Shown here: positions 50,963 to 60,018 of the stretch, piece by piece
Numbering within the stretch: the first letter of the stretch is position 1
Layout: each line of letters begins with the position of its first letter
Assembly (NCBI RefSeq): GCF_014284175.1
Contig: NZ_JACOGA010000012.1
Span: 1-64,000, forward strand
Length of the DNA: 64,000 nt
From: Affinundibacterium flavidum
GTDB taxonomy: Bacteria; Pseudomonadota; Gammaproteobacteria; Burkholderiales; Burkholderiaceae_D
Direction: 5' to 3'
Program-made: the position numbers and the translations under genes
Notes under the pieces: model-generated
What the model saw: only the letters and a program-made list of their open reading frames with translations
Database searches by the model: none
What the model was told of the DNA's origin: nothing

Positions 50963-53110
50963 TCAGACTTGATCGGGATAACCCGGCAACAGCGGCGTCG
51001 GGTAGCCAACGCCATATCCTTGCGCATAATCAACACCCATCGCGCTCAACAAATCGACGATCAACTGATTCTCGGCAAATTCGGCGATGGTTCTTAATCC
51101 CATCACATGACCGATGTGGTTGATCGCATCGACCATGGCGGCATCCACTGAGTCACCGATAATATCTTTCACAAAGCAGCCATCGATTTTCAGAAAATCA
51201 ACAGGCAGATGCTTGAGATAGGCAAACGACGACATACCGCTGCCGAAATCATCTAGCGCAAATTGACAACCTTTTTCTTTGAGGCTCAAAATAAAGGCGC
51301 GCGCATTCATCAAATTCGCAATCGCGGCGGTTTCGGTGATTTCAAAGCAAATGCTTTCTGCACGGGCTCCTGAGCTGCTTAATTGCTCGCAAATATACGC
51401 CAAGGTTTTTTCATCGTTGAGGCTGCCACCGGATAAATTGATCGAGAACAAAGCCCGCTCCGGCGCACGTAAAGCGGCAATATGCGCAAAAGCATTGCGG
51501 ATAACCCAACGATCAATTTCTGGCATTAAACCATAGCGTTCAGCTGCGGGTATAAACGCCATGGGAGGAATAATTTTCCCTTCCTGATTAGTCAATCTGA
51601 GTAGAATTTCAACGTGGGTATGATTTGGCAGAGTTTTCTTTAACGGCCTGATCGTTTGCATATACAGTTCCAGACGATTGTCCGTCAGTGCACTGCAAAT
51701 CTTCGTGTACCAGTCGAGCTCACCGTGACGTTTAGTCATCGCATTGTCTTCGCTGCGATAGACGTGAATTCGATTTCTACCTAAATCCTTGGCGGTATAA
51801 CAAGCGCTGTCGGCGAAACGTAAAATCTCATGTATGCCTTGTCGTTCTGCTTCGATGCCGCCGAAATTGACTAAGCCTATACTGACGCTGATAGGGAAGG
51901 TTTTGTTATCCCAAACGAAGTGAAAATCACTAATGATATTGCGCAATTTCTCCGCGATCTGTAATGCAATATAAGGCGGACATGATTCTAGCAGCACACC
52001 AAATTCATCACCGCCAAGACGTGCCAGCGTGTCATTTGCCCGCAGTGCTAGTCGCAGCAAGCTAGTGATTTGTCGCAGTAATTCATCGCCCGCATTATGA
52101 CCGCAGGTGTCATTCACAATCTTGAATTGATCGAGATCCAGATAGGCTAATGCATGCTGTTGTTCGTGGAGTAACGTACTCTGAACGGCTTTCTCCAAAC
52201 GCTTTTCAAATTCGCGGCGATTCACTAAATCGGTTAGCGCATCGTGCGTGGCTTGATAGGTCATTTCATCTGCCAAGCGCTTGGTTTCACTGACATCGTG
52301 AAAGACCAATACGGCTCCAATGATTTGATTGTTGCGGTCGTACATAGGCGCGGTCGAATCTTCTATCGAAAACTTACTGCCGTTGCGATGAACGAGCGCG
52401 CTTTGATGGGCGAGTCCTGAGACTTGACCTGTGCGTAGCGTAATCTCGATAGGTGAGGGCGTAGCTTGTTCTGTCTCTTCGTCGACCAAAACTAAAATCT
52501 TGGCGATCGGCATACCTTGTGCCTCGGCGCAGCTCCAACCGGTTTTTTTCTCCGCGACTGGGTTGATGTAGGTGACATTGCCTAATTTGTCGGTGGTAAT
52601 CACGCCATCACCGATGGAATTCAGTGTTACTTCCAGACGTTGCTTTTCTTCAAATAATTCAGCTGCATGAAATTCCAACTCGCGCTTTGAGCTTTCCATT
52701 TTTGCATACGCCACGGCGAGTAGATTTTCACTCTTTTTCAAACGAGTTTCTACCTGATAGCGCTCTAAGGCCATTTGTATCGTGGCATGCAATTCACGTT
52801 CGGAAAAAGGTTTGACCAGATAGCCGTAGGGTTTGCTTTCTTTGGCTCTTTGTAAGGTACTTTCTTCCGAATAAGCGGTTAAAAAAATCACAGGCACATC
52901 GATCTTGGCGGCGGTATCGATACCGTCGATGTCGCCAGAAATATTGATGTCCATCAGCACAATATTGGGCAGCGTTTCCTGAATCGCTTTAATCGTTTGT
53001 TCACAGGAAGCTGCCACGCGTGGAACGTCGTAGCCAAGGCGAATCAAGCGCCGTTGCAGGTCGAGTGCGACGATGCTTTCATCTTCGACGATTAAAACTC
53101 TCGATAGCAT
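50963..53110 (-). CDS. Response regulator with PAS, GGDEF and EAL domains
   Basis: This 715-aa cyclic-di-GMP regulator has a receiver domain (~1-120) with VLIVEDE, phospho-acceptor Asp54 and Lys100. A PAS domain (~160-275) follows, then GGDEF (~290-450) with intact GGDEF at 366-370 and an inhibitory RxxD site at 357-360 (RAND, five residues before). The EAL domain (~465-710) has EIL at 501-503 and a later DDFGSGMSSF. Both catalytic motifs look usable, so it could make or break cyclic-di-GMP. The ATG at 53110 has GAGG upstream and gives a normal receiver start; a GTG at 53164 would overlap the kinase stop. It lies directly downstream of the histidine kinase gene on the same strand, so they are a likely pair. 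Confidence 0.9.
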   Translation of the reverse strand: MLSRVLIVEDESIVALDLQRRLIRLGYDVPRVAASCEQTIKAIQETLPNIVLMDINISGDIDGIDTAAKIDVPVIFLTAYSEESTLQRAKESKPYGYLVKPFSERELHATIQMALERYQVETRLKKSENLLAVAYAKMESSKRELEFHAAELFEEKQRLEVTLNSIGDGVITTDKLGNVTYINPVAEKKTGWSCAEAQGMPIAKILVLVDEETEQATPSPIEITLRTGQVSGLAHQSALVHRNGSKFSIEDSTAPMYDRNNQIIGAVLVFHDVSETKRLADEMTYQATHDALTDLVNRREFEKRLEKAVQSTLLHEQQHALAYLDLDQFKIVNDTCGHNAGDELLRQITSLLRLALRANDTLARLGGDEFGVLLESCPPYIALQIAEKLRNIISDFHFVWDNKTFPISVSIGLVNFGGIEAERQGIHEILRFADSACYTAKDLGRNRIHVYRSEDNAMTKRHGELDWYTKICSALTDNRLELYMQTIRPLKKTLPNHTHVEILLRLTNQEGKIIPPMAFIPAAERYGLMPEIDRWVIRNAFAHIAALRAPERALFSINLSGGSLNDEKTLAYICEQLSSSGARAESICFEITETAAIANLMNARAFILSLKEKGCQFALDDFGSGMSSFAYLKHLPVDFLKIDGCFVKDIIGDSVDAAMVDAINHIGHVMGLRTIAEFAENQLIVDLLSAMGVDYAQGYGVGYPTPLLPGYPDQV

Positions 53111-53153
53111 GCTAGTGTCCTCGCTCTGCGGTGTAGCGCTAGTTACTGATAAT

Positions 53154-54926
53154 TTAATTTTCACCGAGCGGAAATCTCAGTGAAAATTGCGTGGGATTGC
53201 TGCGTTGTATTTGTAAGTCGCCATTTAATTGCTGCGACAGCAAGTTGACTAATCGCAAGCCTAAAGTGTCGATCGCTTCTAAATCTAAGGCGGCGCTGAT
53301 ACCACTACCATTGTCATTCACAATTAATTGCACCGTGTTGTCATCGACTTCGCTGATGATGACGCGTATTTCTCCGTCATTTCGCTCAAGAAAAGCGTGT
53401 TTGAGCGAATTGGTGATGAGTTCATTGATCAGTAAGCCACAAGGAATGGCGGAGTTGATGGGCAAATACACATCGCTAGCATCAATGGTCAAATCGATTT
53501 GCTTACCGCTTACTGCATAGGAATTCATCAGGCTGGGGATCAATGCCTCCAGAAAATCACCAAAATCAACTCGGGCAAAATTATTCGATTGATACAAGGT
53601 TTGATGTATCAGTGCCATCGACTGTATGCGATTTTGACTATCCATCAACATATTTTTGACCGCTTCGTCTTCGATCAAAGATGATTGCAAACTGAGTAGG
53701 CTATGGACGACTTGTAAATTATTTTTGACGCGATGGTGAATTTCACCCAACAACAAATCTTTCTCTTGCAAGGCTTCTTGTATACGTTGTTCCTTTTGTT
53801 TGCGATCCGAGATATCAACGATAGATGATAAAACCATCATGCCATCTTCTGTCTCAATAGGATTAAGGCCAATTTCGATAGGGAATTCACTGCCATCTTT
53901 GCGCCGGCCAAACAAGTCGCGGCCTGCCCCCATGGGGCGTGATTTCAGATCACCAAAAAAAATCTGGCGTTTGTTGGGATGGTCATGGCGAAATCTTTCG
54001 GGAACCAAGATCTCGATCAATTGCCCTAGCATTTCGGCACGAGAATAATCAAATAGCATTTCAGCTTGCGTGTTGACCATTTCTATCCGACCTTGCGAAT
54101 TCACCATCACCATCGCATTTGGTGCAGATTCGACGACGCGGCGAAAACGCTCTTCTAGTCGTTTGCGTTCGGAGATATCGACAATCGACGAAAGCACCAT
54201 CATGCCTTCATCGGTTTCTATCGGATTTAAACCGATTTCTACGGGGAATTCACTACCGTCCTTACGTCTCCCATACAGATCGCGGCCAGCACCCATAGGA
54301 CGCGATTGTGGTGCATGTAAAAACATGCCGCGCTTTTCGGGGTGCCCATGGCGAAAACGATCTGGTACTAAAATTTCGACTTTTTGTCCGAGCATTTCTT
54401 CCCGGGGATAATTGAACAATCGTTCCGCCTGGGTGTTGACCATCTCGATTTGACCTTGCGGATTGATCATTACCATCGCATTTGGTGCGGATTCGACTAC
54501 GCGACGAAAACGCTCTTCTATGCGCTTTCGCTCGCTCATGTCTTTGACGACTTTGCTGTAGCCTTCAAGCTCGCCGCTGTGATTGTAGAGAGCCGTGATT
54601 AAAATATTAGCCCAAAATTCGGAGCCATCTTTACGTCGTCGCCATCCTTCATCTTCAAGATGTCCATGCAGTGCTGCACGTGCCAACTGATTGTCGGGAA
54701 ATTGTACGCGCTTGGCTTCTTCGCTATAGAACATAGAAAAATGCTGACCCAGCACTTCTTCTTTTTGATAGCCTTTGATCTTAGTCGCACCTGCATTCCA
54801 GCTGCGTATTTTGCCATCCACGTCGAGCATGATGATGGCATAGTCTTCAATGCTGTCAACCAGCAGCCGAAAACGACTATCGTTTGTGTCATTCAGTTCC
54901 CAACTATGCAATTTCATGTCTGACAT
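53154..54926 (-). CDS. Soluble PAS histidine kinase (HisKA_2 type)
   Basis: This 590-aa sensor kinase has three PAS domains: ~11-130, ~131-251 and ~252-372. PAS2 and PAS3 are near-duplicates with a 121-residue period (both contain RFRRVVESAPNAMVM, PMGAGRDL, GRRKDGSEFP, EIGLNPIET). A HisKA_2 dimerisation region follows with EIHHRVKNNLQVVHSLLSLQ (His397/398), then an HATPase domain (INELITNSLKHAF, NDNGSGI, LGLRLVNLL). No membrane helix, so it senses an internal signal. A second ATG lies three codons in. The adjacent cyclic-di-GMP response regulator is its likely target. Confidence 0.92.
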   Translation of the reverse strand: MSDMKLHSWELNDTNDSRFRLLVDSIEDYAIIMLDVDGKIRSWNAGATKIKGYQKEEVLGQHFSMFYSEEAKRVQFPDNQLARAALHGHLEDEGWRRRKDGSEFWANILITALYNHSGELEGYSKVVKDMSERKRIEERFRRVVESAPNAMVMINPQGQIEMVNTQAERLFNYPREEMLGQKVEILVPDRFRHGHPEKRGMFLHAPQSRPMGAGRDLYGRRKDGSEFPVEIGLNPIETDEGMMVLSSIVDISERKRLEERFRRVVESAPNAMVMVNSQGRIEMVNTQAEMLFDYSRAEMLGQLIEILVPERFRHDHPNKRQIFFGDLKSRPMGAGRDLFGRRKDGSEFPIEIGLNPIETEDGMMVLSSIVDISDRKQKEQRIQEALQEKDLLLGEIHHRVKNNLQVVHSLLSLQSSLIEDEAVKNMLMDSQNRIQSMALIHQTLYQSNNFARVDFGDFLEALIPSLMNSYAVSGKQIDLTIDASDVYLPINSAIPCGLLINELITNSLKHAFLERNDGEIRVIISEVDDNTVQLIVNDNGSGISAALDLEAIDTLGLRLVNLLSQQLNGDLQIQRSNPTQFSLRFPLGEN

Positions 54927-55319
54927 GCCAGCACCTTGGTAAGGGTTTGCATCTTATGCTAGCACAAAGTATGCCTTATATATCCTTAGGGCAAGTTTTT
55001 TCGGAGCTCGGTTACAAATCCATGACAAATTTATTGACGGAGTTTTATCTAAGATGACAAGGCACTAATAATTGTCCAAGAAGTCACCAATAAGTCGGCA
55101 ATAGGTCATCAAAAATTCACATGGAAATAAAAAATATTACGTGTAAATTTTACGTGTGTGGTGTGTAGTTGACGGTAGTGTTTTATGCCCGTGCATGATG
55201 CCTGTGTGAGAACAGTATTTGAATCTAGTATTACCGGCCCACAGCGGTGGCGCAGGATGAAATGCTTGAATCTGATCTTTCGTTTGCTTGACTTGATGCA
55301 ATTCAAGCGATCAAGCCAA
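54927..55319. other. Intergenic region upstream of the histidine kinase gene
   Basis: About 390 bp lie between the kinase start and the PLD stop, both genes on the minus strand. It should contain the promoter of the kinase-regulator operon. No terminator with a T-run, RNA gene or open frame of note was seen. Confidence 0.4.
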
Positions 55320-56936
55320 TCAGAGTATGGGCCGTAGTGGTAGTAATTGCAGGAGCCAAACCTGGAAACGTTTGGTGCGACTAACATGTTGATCTGGGTC
55401 GTCGCTTTTCGCGTTCCAGCTATTTCCCGCTTGCATATCTTGGCGGATGGAATTCGCTAATTGTGTCGCCAATTGAGGATTGTGAATGATGACGCCGACC
55501 TCTGTATTCAGATTTTCTGAGCGCGGATCAAAATTGAAAGTGCCGATATAAGCGATTTTTCCATCCACCACCATCGACTTCGCATGCAAGCCAAATACCG
55601 CAGGCTGATACTTGTCAATGACGGGCGAATTGAGTAATTTGCCGCGACTCTTAGCATCTGGCCGAAATTCAAAAATCTCCACACCCATGTTTAGTAATTC
55701 TTCGCGTTGATTACGATAACCGCTGAAAGCCTGCAGATTGTCGGTGGACGCCAGCGAATTGGTATTGACGATGATTTTGACACCGCGTTGCAAAGTCGTT
55801 TTGATTAAGGCTTTTGCTTTGTCGGATAAGACCAGATATGGTGATTGAATCACAATTTCGTGTTGCGCCGACTTGACTAGCGCTGCCAAGGCGCGCGAAC
55901 TATCGCCACTGCCTTGTAAACCGTCTTGACGATTCTTCCCAGGGATGTCGTGAATGAAGTCGACATCCGTCCATACCATTTCTTTACCCAAGCGTTCAAA
56001 TGAATCTGGGATGCCACGTATCGCTTGTTTGAGTAGCGGGTCAAAATTATTATCTTGATTCGCATACCGATGCAAACCGTCATAAATCGCTTGAACTTCT
56101 TGATCAGTCACATTCACGTCGGCTTGCATGAAGCGATGTTCGGCAAAGATTTTTTCGACTGGCACGCTTAAAGGATGTTGCCAGAAATTGTCGAAATTGC
56201 TTCGAACTTCATTGACAGCTTTGCCGAGTATCAGTGCATCGCGATCACGGAAATTCGCTTCGTGATGAAAGTTGAAATATTCGCTCGCCATATTTCTGCC
56301 ACCAGTAATCGCCACCACACCATCGACCACGAAAGTTTTGTCATGCATGCGTTGATTAGCGGACTTGAAATCAGCGACGATATTCCACAAGCGTTTGCCC
56401 ACATTGGTACCGACTCTGTGCTTGGGATTGTAGATGCGGATTTCGACATTCGGATGCTTGGCGAGAGCGAGTAGGGTCACATCTTCTGCTTCAATTAACA
56501 AATCATCGACGATCACGCGCACTTTAACGCCACGATCCGCGGCACGAATCAAGGCTTCGGAGGCGAGCGTACCGATGTTGTCATTGCTCCAAATGAAGTA
56601 CTGCACTTCTATGCTAGTGGTCGCATGGTCTGCCAGCCAAGCGCGTGCTAGCAAAGCCTCGAATCCATTTTCTAAGATATAGGCACCCGTTTGTTGTGGA
56701 TGTGCGGCGGTGATAGATTGAATGTAATTCGGAAGCGACCAAGATACTTTGGCTTCAGCATCGTTCTGCTTCAACGCAAACTGCGGTGCTTTGTTCGCAT
56801 CTGCTGAAGTCGATGATGGTAGCGCAACACTACTATAGATTGCAGACGTATTCGGAAACGGCCGGTCTAGATACCAAAACACACCCAGCACGCAAAAAAT
56901 AGACAGATTGAGTTTGAGTTTATTCGTTGGAGTCAT
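55320..56936 (-). CDS. Phospholipase D-family protein (cardiolipin synthase-like)
   Basis: This 538-aa protein has an N-terminal signal anchor (LKLNLSIFCVLGVFWYL). Two HKD motifs: QRMHDKTFVVDG (His198, Lys200, Asp205) followed by GGRN, and GLHAKSMVVDG (His451, Lys453, Asp458) followed by IGTFNFDPRS. The family transfers phosphatidyl groups; ClsC-type cardiolipin synthases share this layout, so a role in cardiolipin synthesis is likely but a phospholipase cannot be excluded. The start is uncertain. The ATG at 56936 sits in a CATGGTG tandem repeat without a clear Shine-Dalgarno, and an in-frame ATG at 57005 would add 23 basic residues. Confidence 0.85.
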   Translation of the reverse strand: MTPTNKLKLNLSIFCVLGVFWYLDRPFPNTSAIYSSVALPSSTSADANKAPQFALKQNDAEAKVSWSLPNYIQSITAAHPQQTGAYILENGFEALLARAWLADHATTSIEVQYFIWSNDNIGTLASEALIRAADRGVKVRVIVDDLLIEAEDVTLLALAKHPNVEIRIYNPKHRVGTNVGKRLWNIVADFKSANQRMHDKTFVVDGVVAITGGRNMASEYFNFHHEANFRDRDALILGKAVNEVRSNFDNFWQHPLSVPVEKIFAEHRFMQADVNVTDQEVQAIYDGLHRYANQDNNFDPLLKQAIRGIPDSFERLGKEMVWTDVDFIHDIPGKNRQDGLQGSGDSSRALAALVKSAQHEIVIQSPYLVLSDKAKALIKTTLQRGVKIIVNTNSLASTDNLQAFSGYRNQREELLNMGVEIFEFRPDAKSRGKLLNSPVIDKYQPAVFGLHAKSMVVDGKIAYIGTFNFDPRSENLNTEVGVIIHNPQLATQLANSIRQDMQAGNSWNAKSDDPDQHVSRTKRFQVWLLQLLPLRPIL

Positions 56937-56954
56937 GGTGCATGGTGCATGGTG
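56934..56954. repeat. 7-bp tandem repeat containing the PLD start codon
   Basis: CATGGTG occurs three times (56934-56940, 56941-56947, 56948-56954). On the minus strand this reads CACCATG three times, giving ATG codons in three different frames because 7 is not a multiple of 3. Only the ATG at 56936 is in frame. Confidence 0.9.
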
Positions 56955-57199
56955 TTTGTGGGGTTTTTTCTGAGTTCTTATCGGTATGGAACCGCGCTTG
57001 CCCATTTTACAATGCGTGCCGTCGATTTCTAAAGAGCTAATTTGCCTTTCAGGTCTTTGTATTCTTCATTTTTATACTGATGGGTATCAATATGGAATAC
57101 TTTTGCTTCGAATTTAATCAACTATTTTCAAATAAGTAGTTTATTGAGCCTTGTTTTGGCATGCTGCGCTCAGTTTGTTCGATATCAGAAAGGATGAAA

Positions 57200-58495
57200 A
57201 TGAACCAAACTTTAGAGACAGATTTGACAAATTCTGCATCAAGCGTTTCTACTCAGTTGCCAGAACAATTCGTGCTGCAGGCACCCGAATCAGTGACGGT
57301 CATTGATGAACAGATAGCGAGTTCAGCGATCAGTTCACCAATTAATTCAACAATTAATTCAGAAATTAATTCACCAACTAAGCTCGCACCTGAATTAAGA
57401 CCAGAATTAAAGGCTGCGGTAGAGCAGCAAGTTGAACGATTTATGCAAGGCTTGTTGACCGAAGATGTACAAAGCGAAGCTTTCAAAACGCGTTTGGACA
57501 GTGCATTTGCCTTAGGTCGCGAAGAAATTTCTATCGCTTCAAATCTGATGCAGGGGCGCTTATTGCAATCCAATTTTGTCGGTATGGAGGGAAGTGCGGC
57601 ATTTACGGCGATACAGGAATTACGCGGGCAACTTGACCAATTAAATCCAGGTAAGCAAGGCGACTTATTTCAACCGCAAAAACTGTTTGGTTTAATCCCC
57701 TATGGAAATAAATTGCAAAGTTATTTCCGTAAATATCAAGCGGCTTCCGCGCAATTGCAAACCAGTATGCAGCAACTCTACTCGGCGCGCGATGATTTAC
57801 AGCGCGACGTCGTGGATATTGAAGCGACCCGCGTTAAATTATGGGAGGCGATGCAAAAGCTGAAGGGCACCATCCATTTTGCCGTAACTTTGGATGCGCA
57901 TTTGTATGAGCGTGTGAGTAGCTTGAAGGCGACGGATCCTCAGCGTGCGAGTGCTTTAGAGCAGGAGGTTTTGTTTTATGTGCGTCAGAATTTGCAGGAT
58001 ATGCTGACGCAACAAGCGGTCTGCACCAATGGTTATTTGGTGCTCGATGTTCTCAAAAAAACAGGGCGTGAAATGATGAATGCCTGTAGTCGGGTTGCAA
58101 CCACCGGCATCAGTGCTTTAGCGGTAGCTCAAACGGTAGCGCGTGCAAGCGGTTATCAAATCAAAGTGATGGATACCTTGGAAGGGATAAATCACACGAT
58201 AGAAAATTTGATCAGTGAAACAGGACGTCAGTTAAACCAACATGCAGATAGAGTCGGGCAATTTTCACAAAATCCTATGATAGGCATCGACAAATTGAAG
58301 GATATGTTTGACCAAACGTTTAAAGCGATGGACGCGATGGATCAGTTCCGCAGCAAAGCCATCGAAGTGATGGGACAAAATCGTCAGCTTATGCAACAGC
58401 AATTGGAAAAGGCAGAACATTACTTAGATCGTTATCGTCAGGAGCAGGCACGAGAGGCAAGTAAAGTTTCTGTGAGTGGTCCGGTAGTGCTGTAG
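57200..58495 (+). CDS. TelA/KlaA-family toxic anion resistance protein
   Basis: This 431-aa cytosolic helical protein has the TelA domain from ~80 onward, with LQSYFRKYQAASAQLQTSMQQLYSARDDLQRDVVDIEATRVKLWEAMQKL, DPQRASALEQEVLFYVRQNLQDMLTQQAVCTNGYLVLDVLKKTGREMMNACSRVATTGISALAVAQTVARA. That 'KTGREM...ACxRVATTxxSALxxAQ' core is the family signature. First seen in tellurite resistance clusters; current work links the family to membrane stress. The N-terminal 60 residues are disordered and include a 12-bp tandem duplication coding INS repeats. AAGG (57190-57193) supports the ATG at 57200 over one at 57194. It is followed by the YiaA-like gene. Confidence 0.88.
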   Translation: MNQTLETDLTNSASSVSTQLPEQFVLQAPESVTVIDEQIASSAISSPINSTINSEINSPTKLAPELRPELKAAVEQQVERFMQGLLTEDVQSEAFKTRLDSAFALGREEISIASNLMQGRLLQSNFVGMEGSAAFTAIQELRGQLDQLNPGKQGDLFQPQKLFGLIPYGNKLQSYFRKYQAASAQLQTSMQQLYSARDDLQRDVVDIEATRVKLWEAMQKLKGTIHFAVTLDAHLYERVSSLKATDPQRASALEQEVLFYVRQNLQDMLTQQAVCTNGYLVLDVLKKTGREMMNACSRVATTGISALAVAQTVARASGYQIKVMDTLEGINHTIENLISETGRQLNQHADRVGQFSQNPMIGIDKLKDMFDQTFKAMDAMDQFRSKAIEVMGQNRQLMQQQLEKAEHYLDRYRQEQAREASKVSVSGPVVL

Positions 58496-58575
58496 TTTTG
58501 TGATTGTACTGATGGGGTATTTATTTCTGATGTGATGTAGTTTGATAGCCAATGCATATAAAGGGGAAATTTAAC

Positions 58576-59025
58576 ATGGCAACGCAATATGTAATGCAAC
58601 GTGACAGTAGTGGTTGGAGAATTCAAGTCTGGCTTTCTTTCGGTATCGCGGTGTTCGCTTGCGGTGCTGGTGTCTTGCAGTTGCCGGGGCAAGAGCTCGA
58701 CCGCGCTTTCGTCGCATTGGGTCTATTTTTCAGTTTGTTTGTCTGCTTCGCTTTGGCCAAGATGATACGGGACAATCGTGATGGTCAAGTCGATACGGGT
58801 TCTTGGGTACTCACAGTGTGGGCAGCTTTTGCGGCGGCGATTTTATTGACTGCCTGGGGTTTGTGGAGGATGATAATTCCACCTTGGGAAAAAAACTATA
58901 TGTTGATTAGTTGGTTGTTTCTGATCAGTTCAACTTTCACCTTGGCCAAAACTGTGCGTGATGCGCATGAAGTTGAGCTGATGGAACGTACACAGTTTGT
59001 GAGTGAAGAAACTAAAGTGCAGTAA
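58576..59025 (+). CDS. YiaA/YiaB-family membrane protein
   Basis: This 149-aa inner-membrane protein has four helices arranged as two YiaAB pairs: IQVWLSFGIAVFACGAGVLQLP, AFVALGLFFSLFVCFALAKMIRDN, SWVLTVWAAFAAAILLTAWGLWRM and YMLISWLFLISSTFTLAKTVRDAHE. The repeated ending 'FxLAKxxRD' after helices 2 and 4 marks the internal duplication of the YiaAB unit. Function unknown. AAGGGG lies upstream of the ATG at 58576; an ATG at 58552 is rejected because it precedes that site. YiaA-like genes frequently neighbour telA, and here the gap is 80 bp. Confidence 0.88.
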   Translation: MATQYVMQRDSSGWRIQVWLSFGIAVFACGAGVLQLPGQELDRAFVALGLFFSLFVCFALAKMIRDNRDGQVDTGSWVLTVWAAFAAAILLTAWGLWRMIIPPWEKNYMLISWLFLISSTFTLAKTVRDAHEVELMERTQFVSEETKVQ

Positions 59026-59097
59026 GCTCTGAGCGTAAATTGATTATGCTTACTGACTAGTGGACAGGGATCTGTTCAAACCTTGGAACTGATCTAA

Positions 59098-59160
59098 AAC
59101 TAAGCTGAAATTAAGTCGAAACTAAGCTGAAACTAAGCTGAAACTAAGCTGAAACTAAGC
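59098..59160. repeat. 11-bp tandem repeat overlapping a stop codon
   Basis: The unit AACTAAGCTGA occurs at 59098-59108, a diverged copy at 59109-59119, then exact copies at 59120-59130, 59131-59141 and 59142-59152, and a partial copy to 59160. The minus-strand gene at 59155-60018 takes its TAG stop from the last unit. Confidence 0.88.
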
Positions 59161-60018
59161 AGTATCTCGCTCGGTACTTTTCAATTCTAAAAAGCGCTGC
59201 TGTTGGATTAAGTCCTCAGCGGCGCTTTGATTTAATTGAAGTTCATATTTGTCGAATTCACTTTGCAATAACTGGATTTGTTGTGCCAGTAATTGCTCTG
59301 CGGTGTAATCCTGATCGATGATCTGCGTGTTGCGTAGAGCACTAGGAATACGCAGATAACTTTGCAAACTATCTGGTAAGTAGCGCTGTAAACTCTGATT
59401 TAGATAATGGCGATCTTCTAAAGAAAGGCAGTTCGTATCACTACTCTGTTGTACCAGATGTGATAGACGCCAGACTTGATCTTTAAATGCAATTAATTGC
59501 GCGCGCAGTTCATCACTGAGCTCATCCGCTATACCAGCCAGCGCTTGATCAAAAGCTTGTAAGCTCGCAATATCAAATAATGCAGAGTCATTTTTTGCGA
59601 GCGTGGCGCTAGCTTGTCGCACTGAGCGCACTGAGCGCACTGAACGCAGATACGCGATCATTCCTAATCCAGCCAACAAGCCAACCCCCGCCACGATGCC
59701 AGTATTAAAGGATTTCTGTATCGCAGCCAATAGTAAGCCTAGAGCAGAAGCTGAGCAGAGTAAGCTACTGAGTATGATGCCGGTGCCTGGTTTTTGATGA
59801 AGTGAAGTAGATGATGTGGCATTTAGCTGCTCTAGTAAGGGCGGGCCCAATTGCTGTTTGTTTTGGAGTTTCGCTATGCGCTGATGGAATTTGTTTCTAA
59901 GCTTCTTGTGGTGTTCTGTATTTTGTTCCGTACCAGCTTGAGACGGATTTTTTTTCGCCCAAGTTCGACTATTAACTGGGCGATTTGACGCAACATATTT
60001 AGGATCAGAAGGCCGCAT
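59155..60018 (-). CDS. XpaC-like membrane protein
   Basis: This 287-aa protein has an Arg/Lys/Gln-rich N-terminus and two membrane helices (~80-98 IILSSLLCSASALGLLLAA; ~107-123 GIVAGVGLLAGLGMIAYL). A cytosolic helical domain follows with FDQALAGIADELSDELRAQLIAFKDQVWRLSHL and LNQSLQRYLPDSLQSYLRIP. The YLPxSLxxYL segment and the two-helix-plus-helical layout resemble XpaC (the so-called 5-bromo-4-chloroindolyl phosphate hydrolysis protein), a frequent partner of TelA. The assignment is tentative. After the second helix a 9-bp tandem repeat (59621-59647) encodes SVRSVRSVR. The stop codon lies in the adjacent 11-bp repeat. Confidence 0.65.
   Translation of the reverse strand: MRPSDPKYVASNRPVNSRTWAKKNPSQAGTEQNTEHHKKLRNKFHQRIAKLQNKQQLGPPLLEQLNATSSTSLHQKPGTGIILSSLLCSASALGLLLAAIQKSFNTGIVAGVGLLAGLGMIAYLRSVRSVRSVRQASATLAKNDSALFDIASLQAFDQALAGIADELSDELRAQLIAFKDQVWRLSHLVQQSSDTNCLSLEDRHYLNQSLQRYLPDSLQSYLRIPSALRNTQIIDQDYTAEQLLAQQIQLLQSEFDKYELQLNQSAAEDLIQQQRFLELKSTERDTA

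Noticed and set aside
50896..51123. 75-codon plus-strand frame after the ATP-grasp-like gene
   Set aside because: It is antisense to the C-terminal coding part of the EAL protein and shows no independent coding features.
59098..59160. CRISPR array
   Set aside because: The tandem units are directly adjacent, without spacers, and no cas genes occur in the window. The same applies to the arrays at 32899 and 45015.
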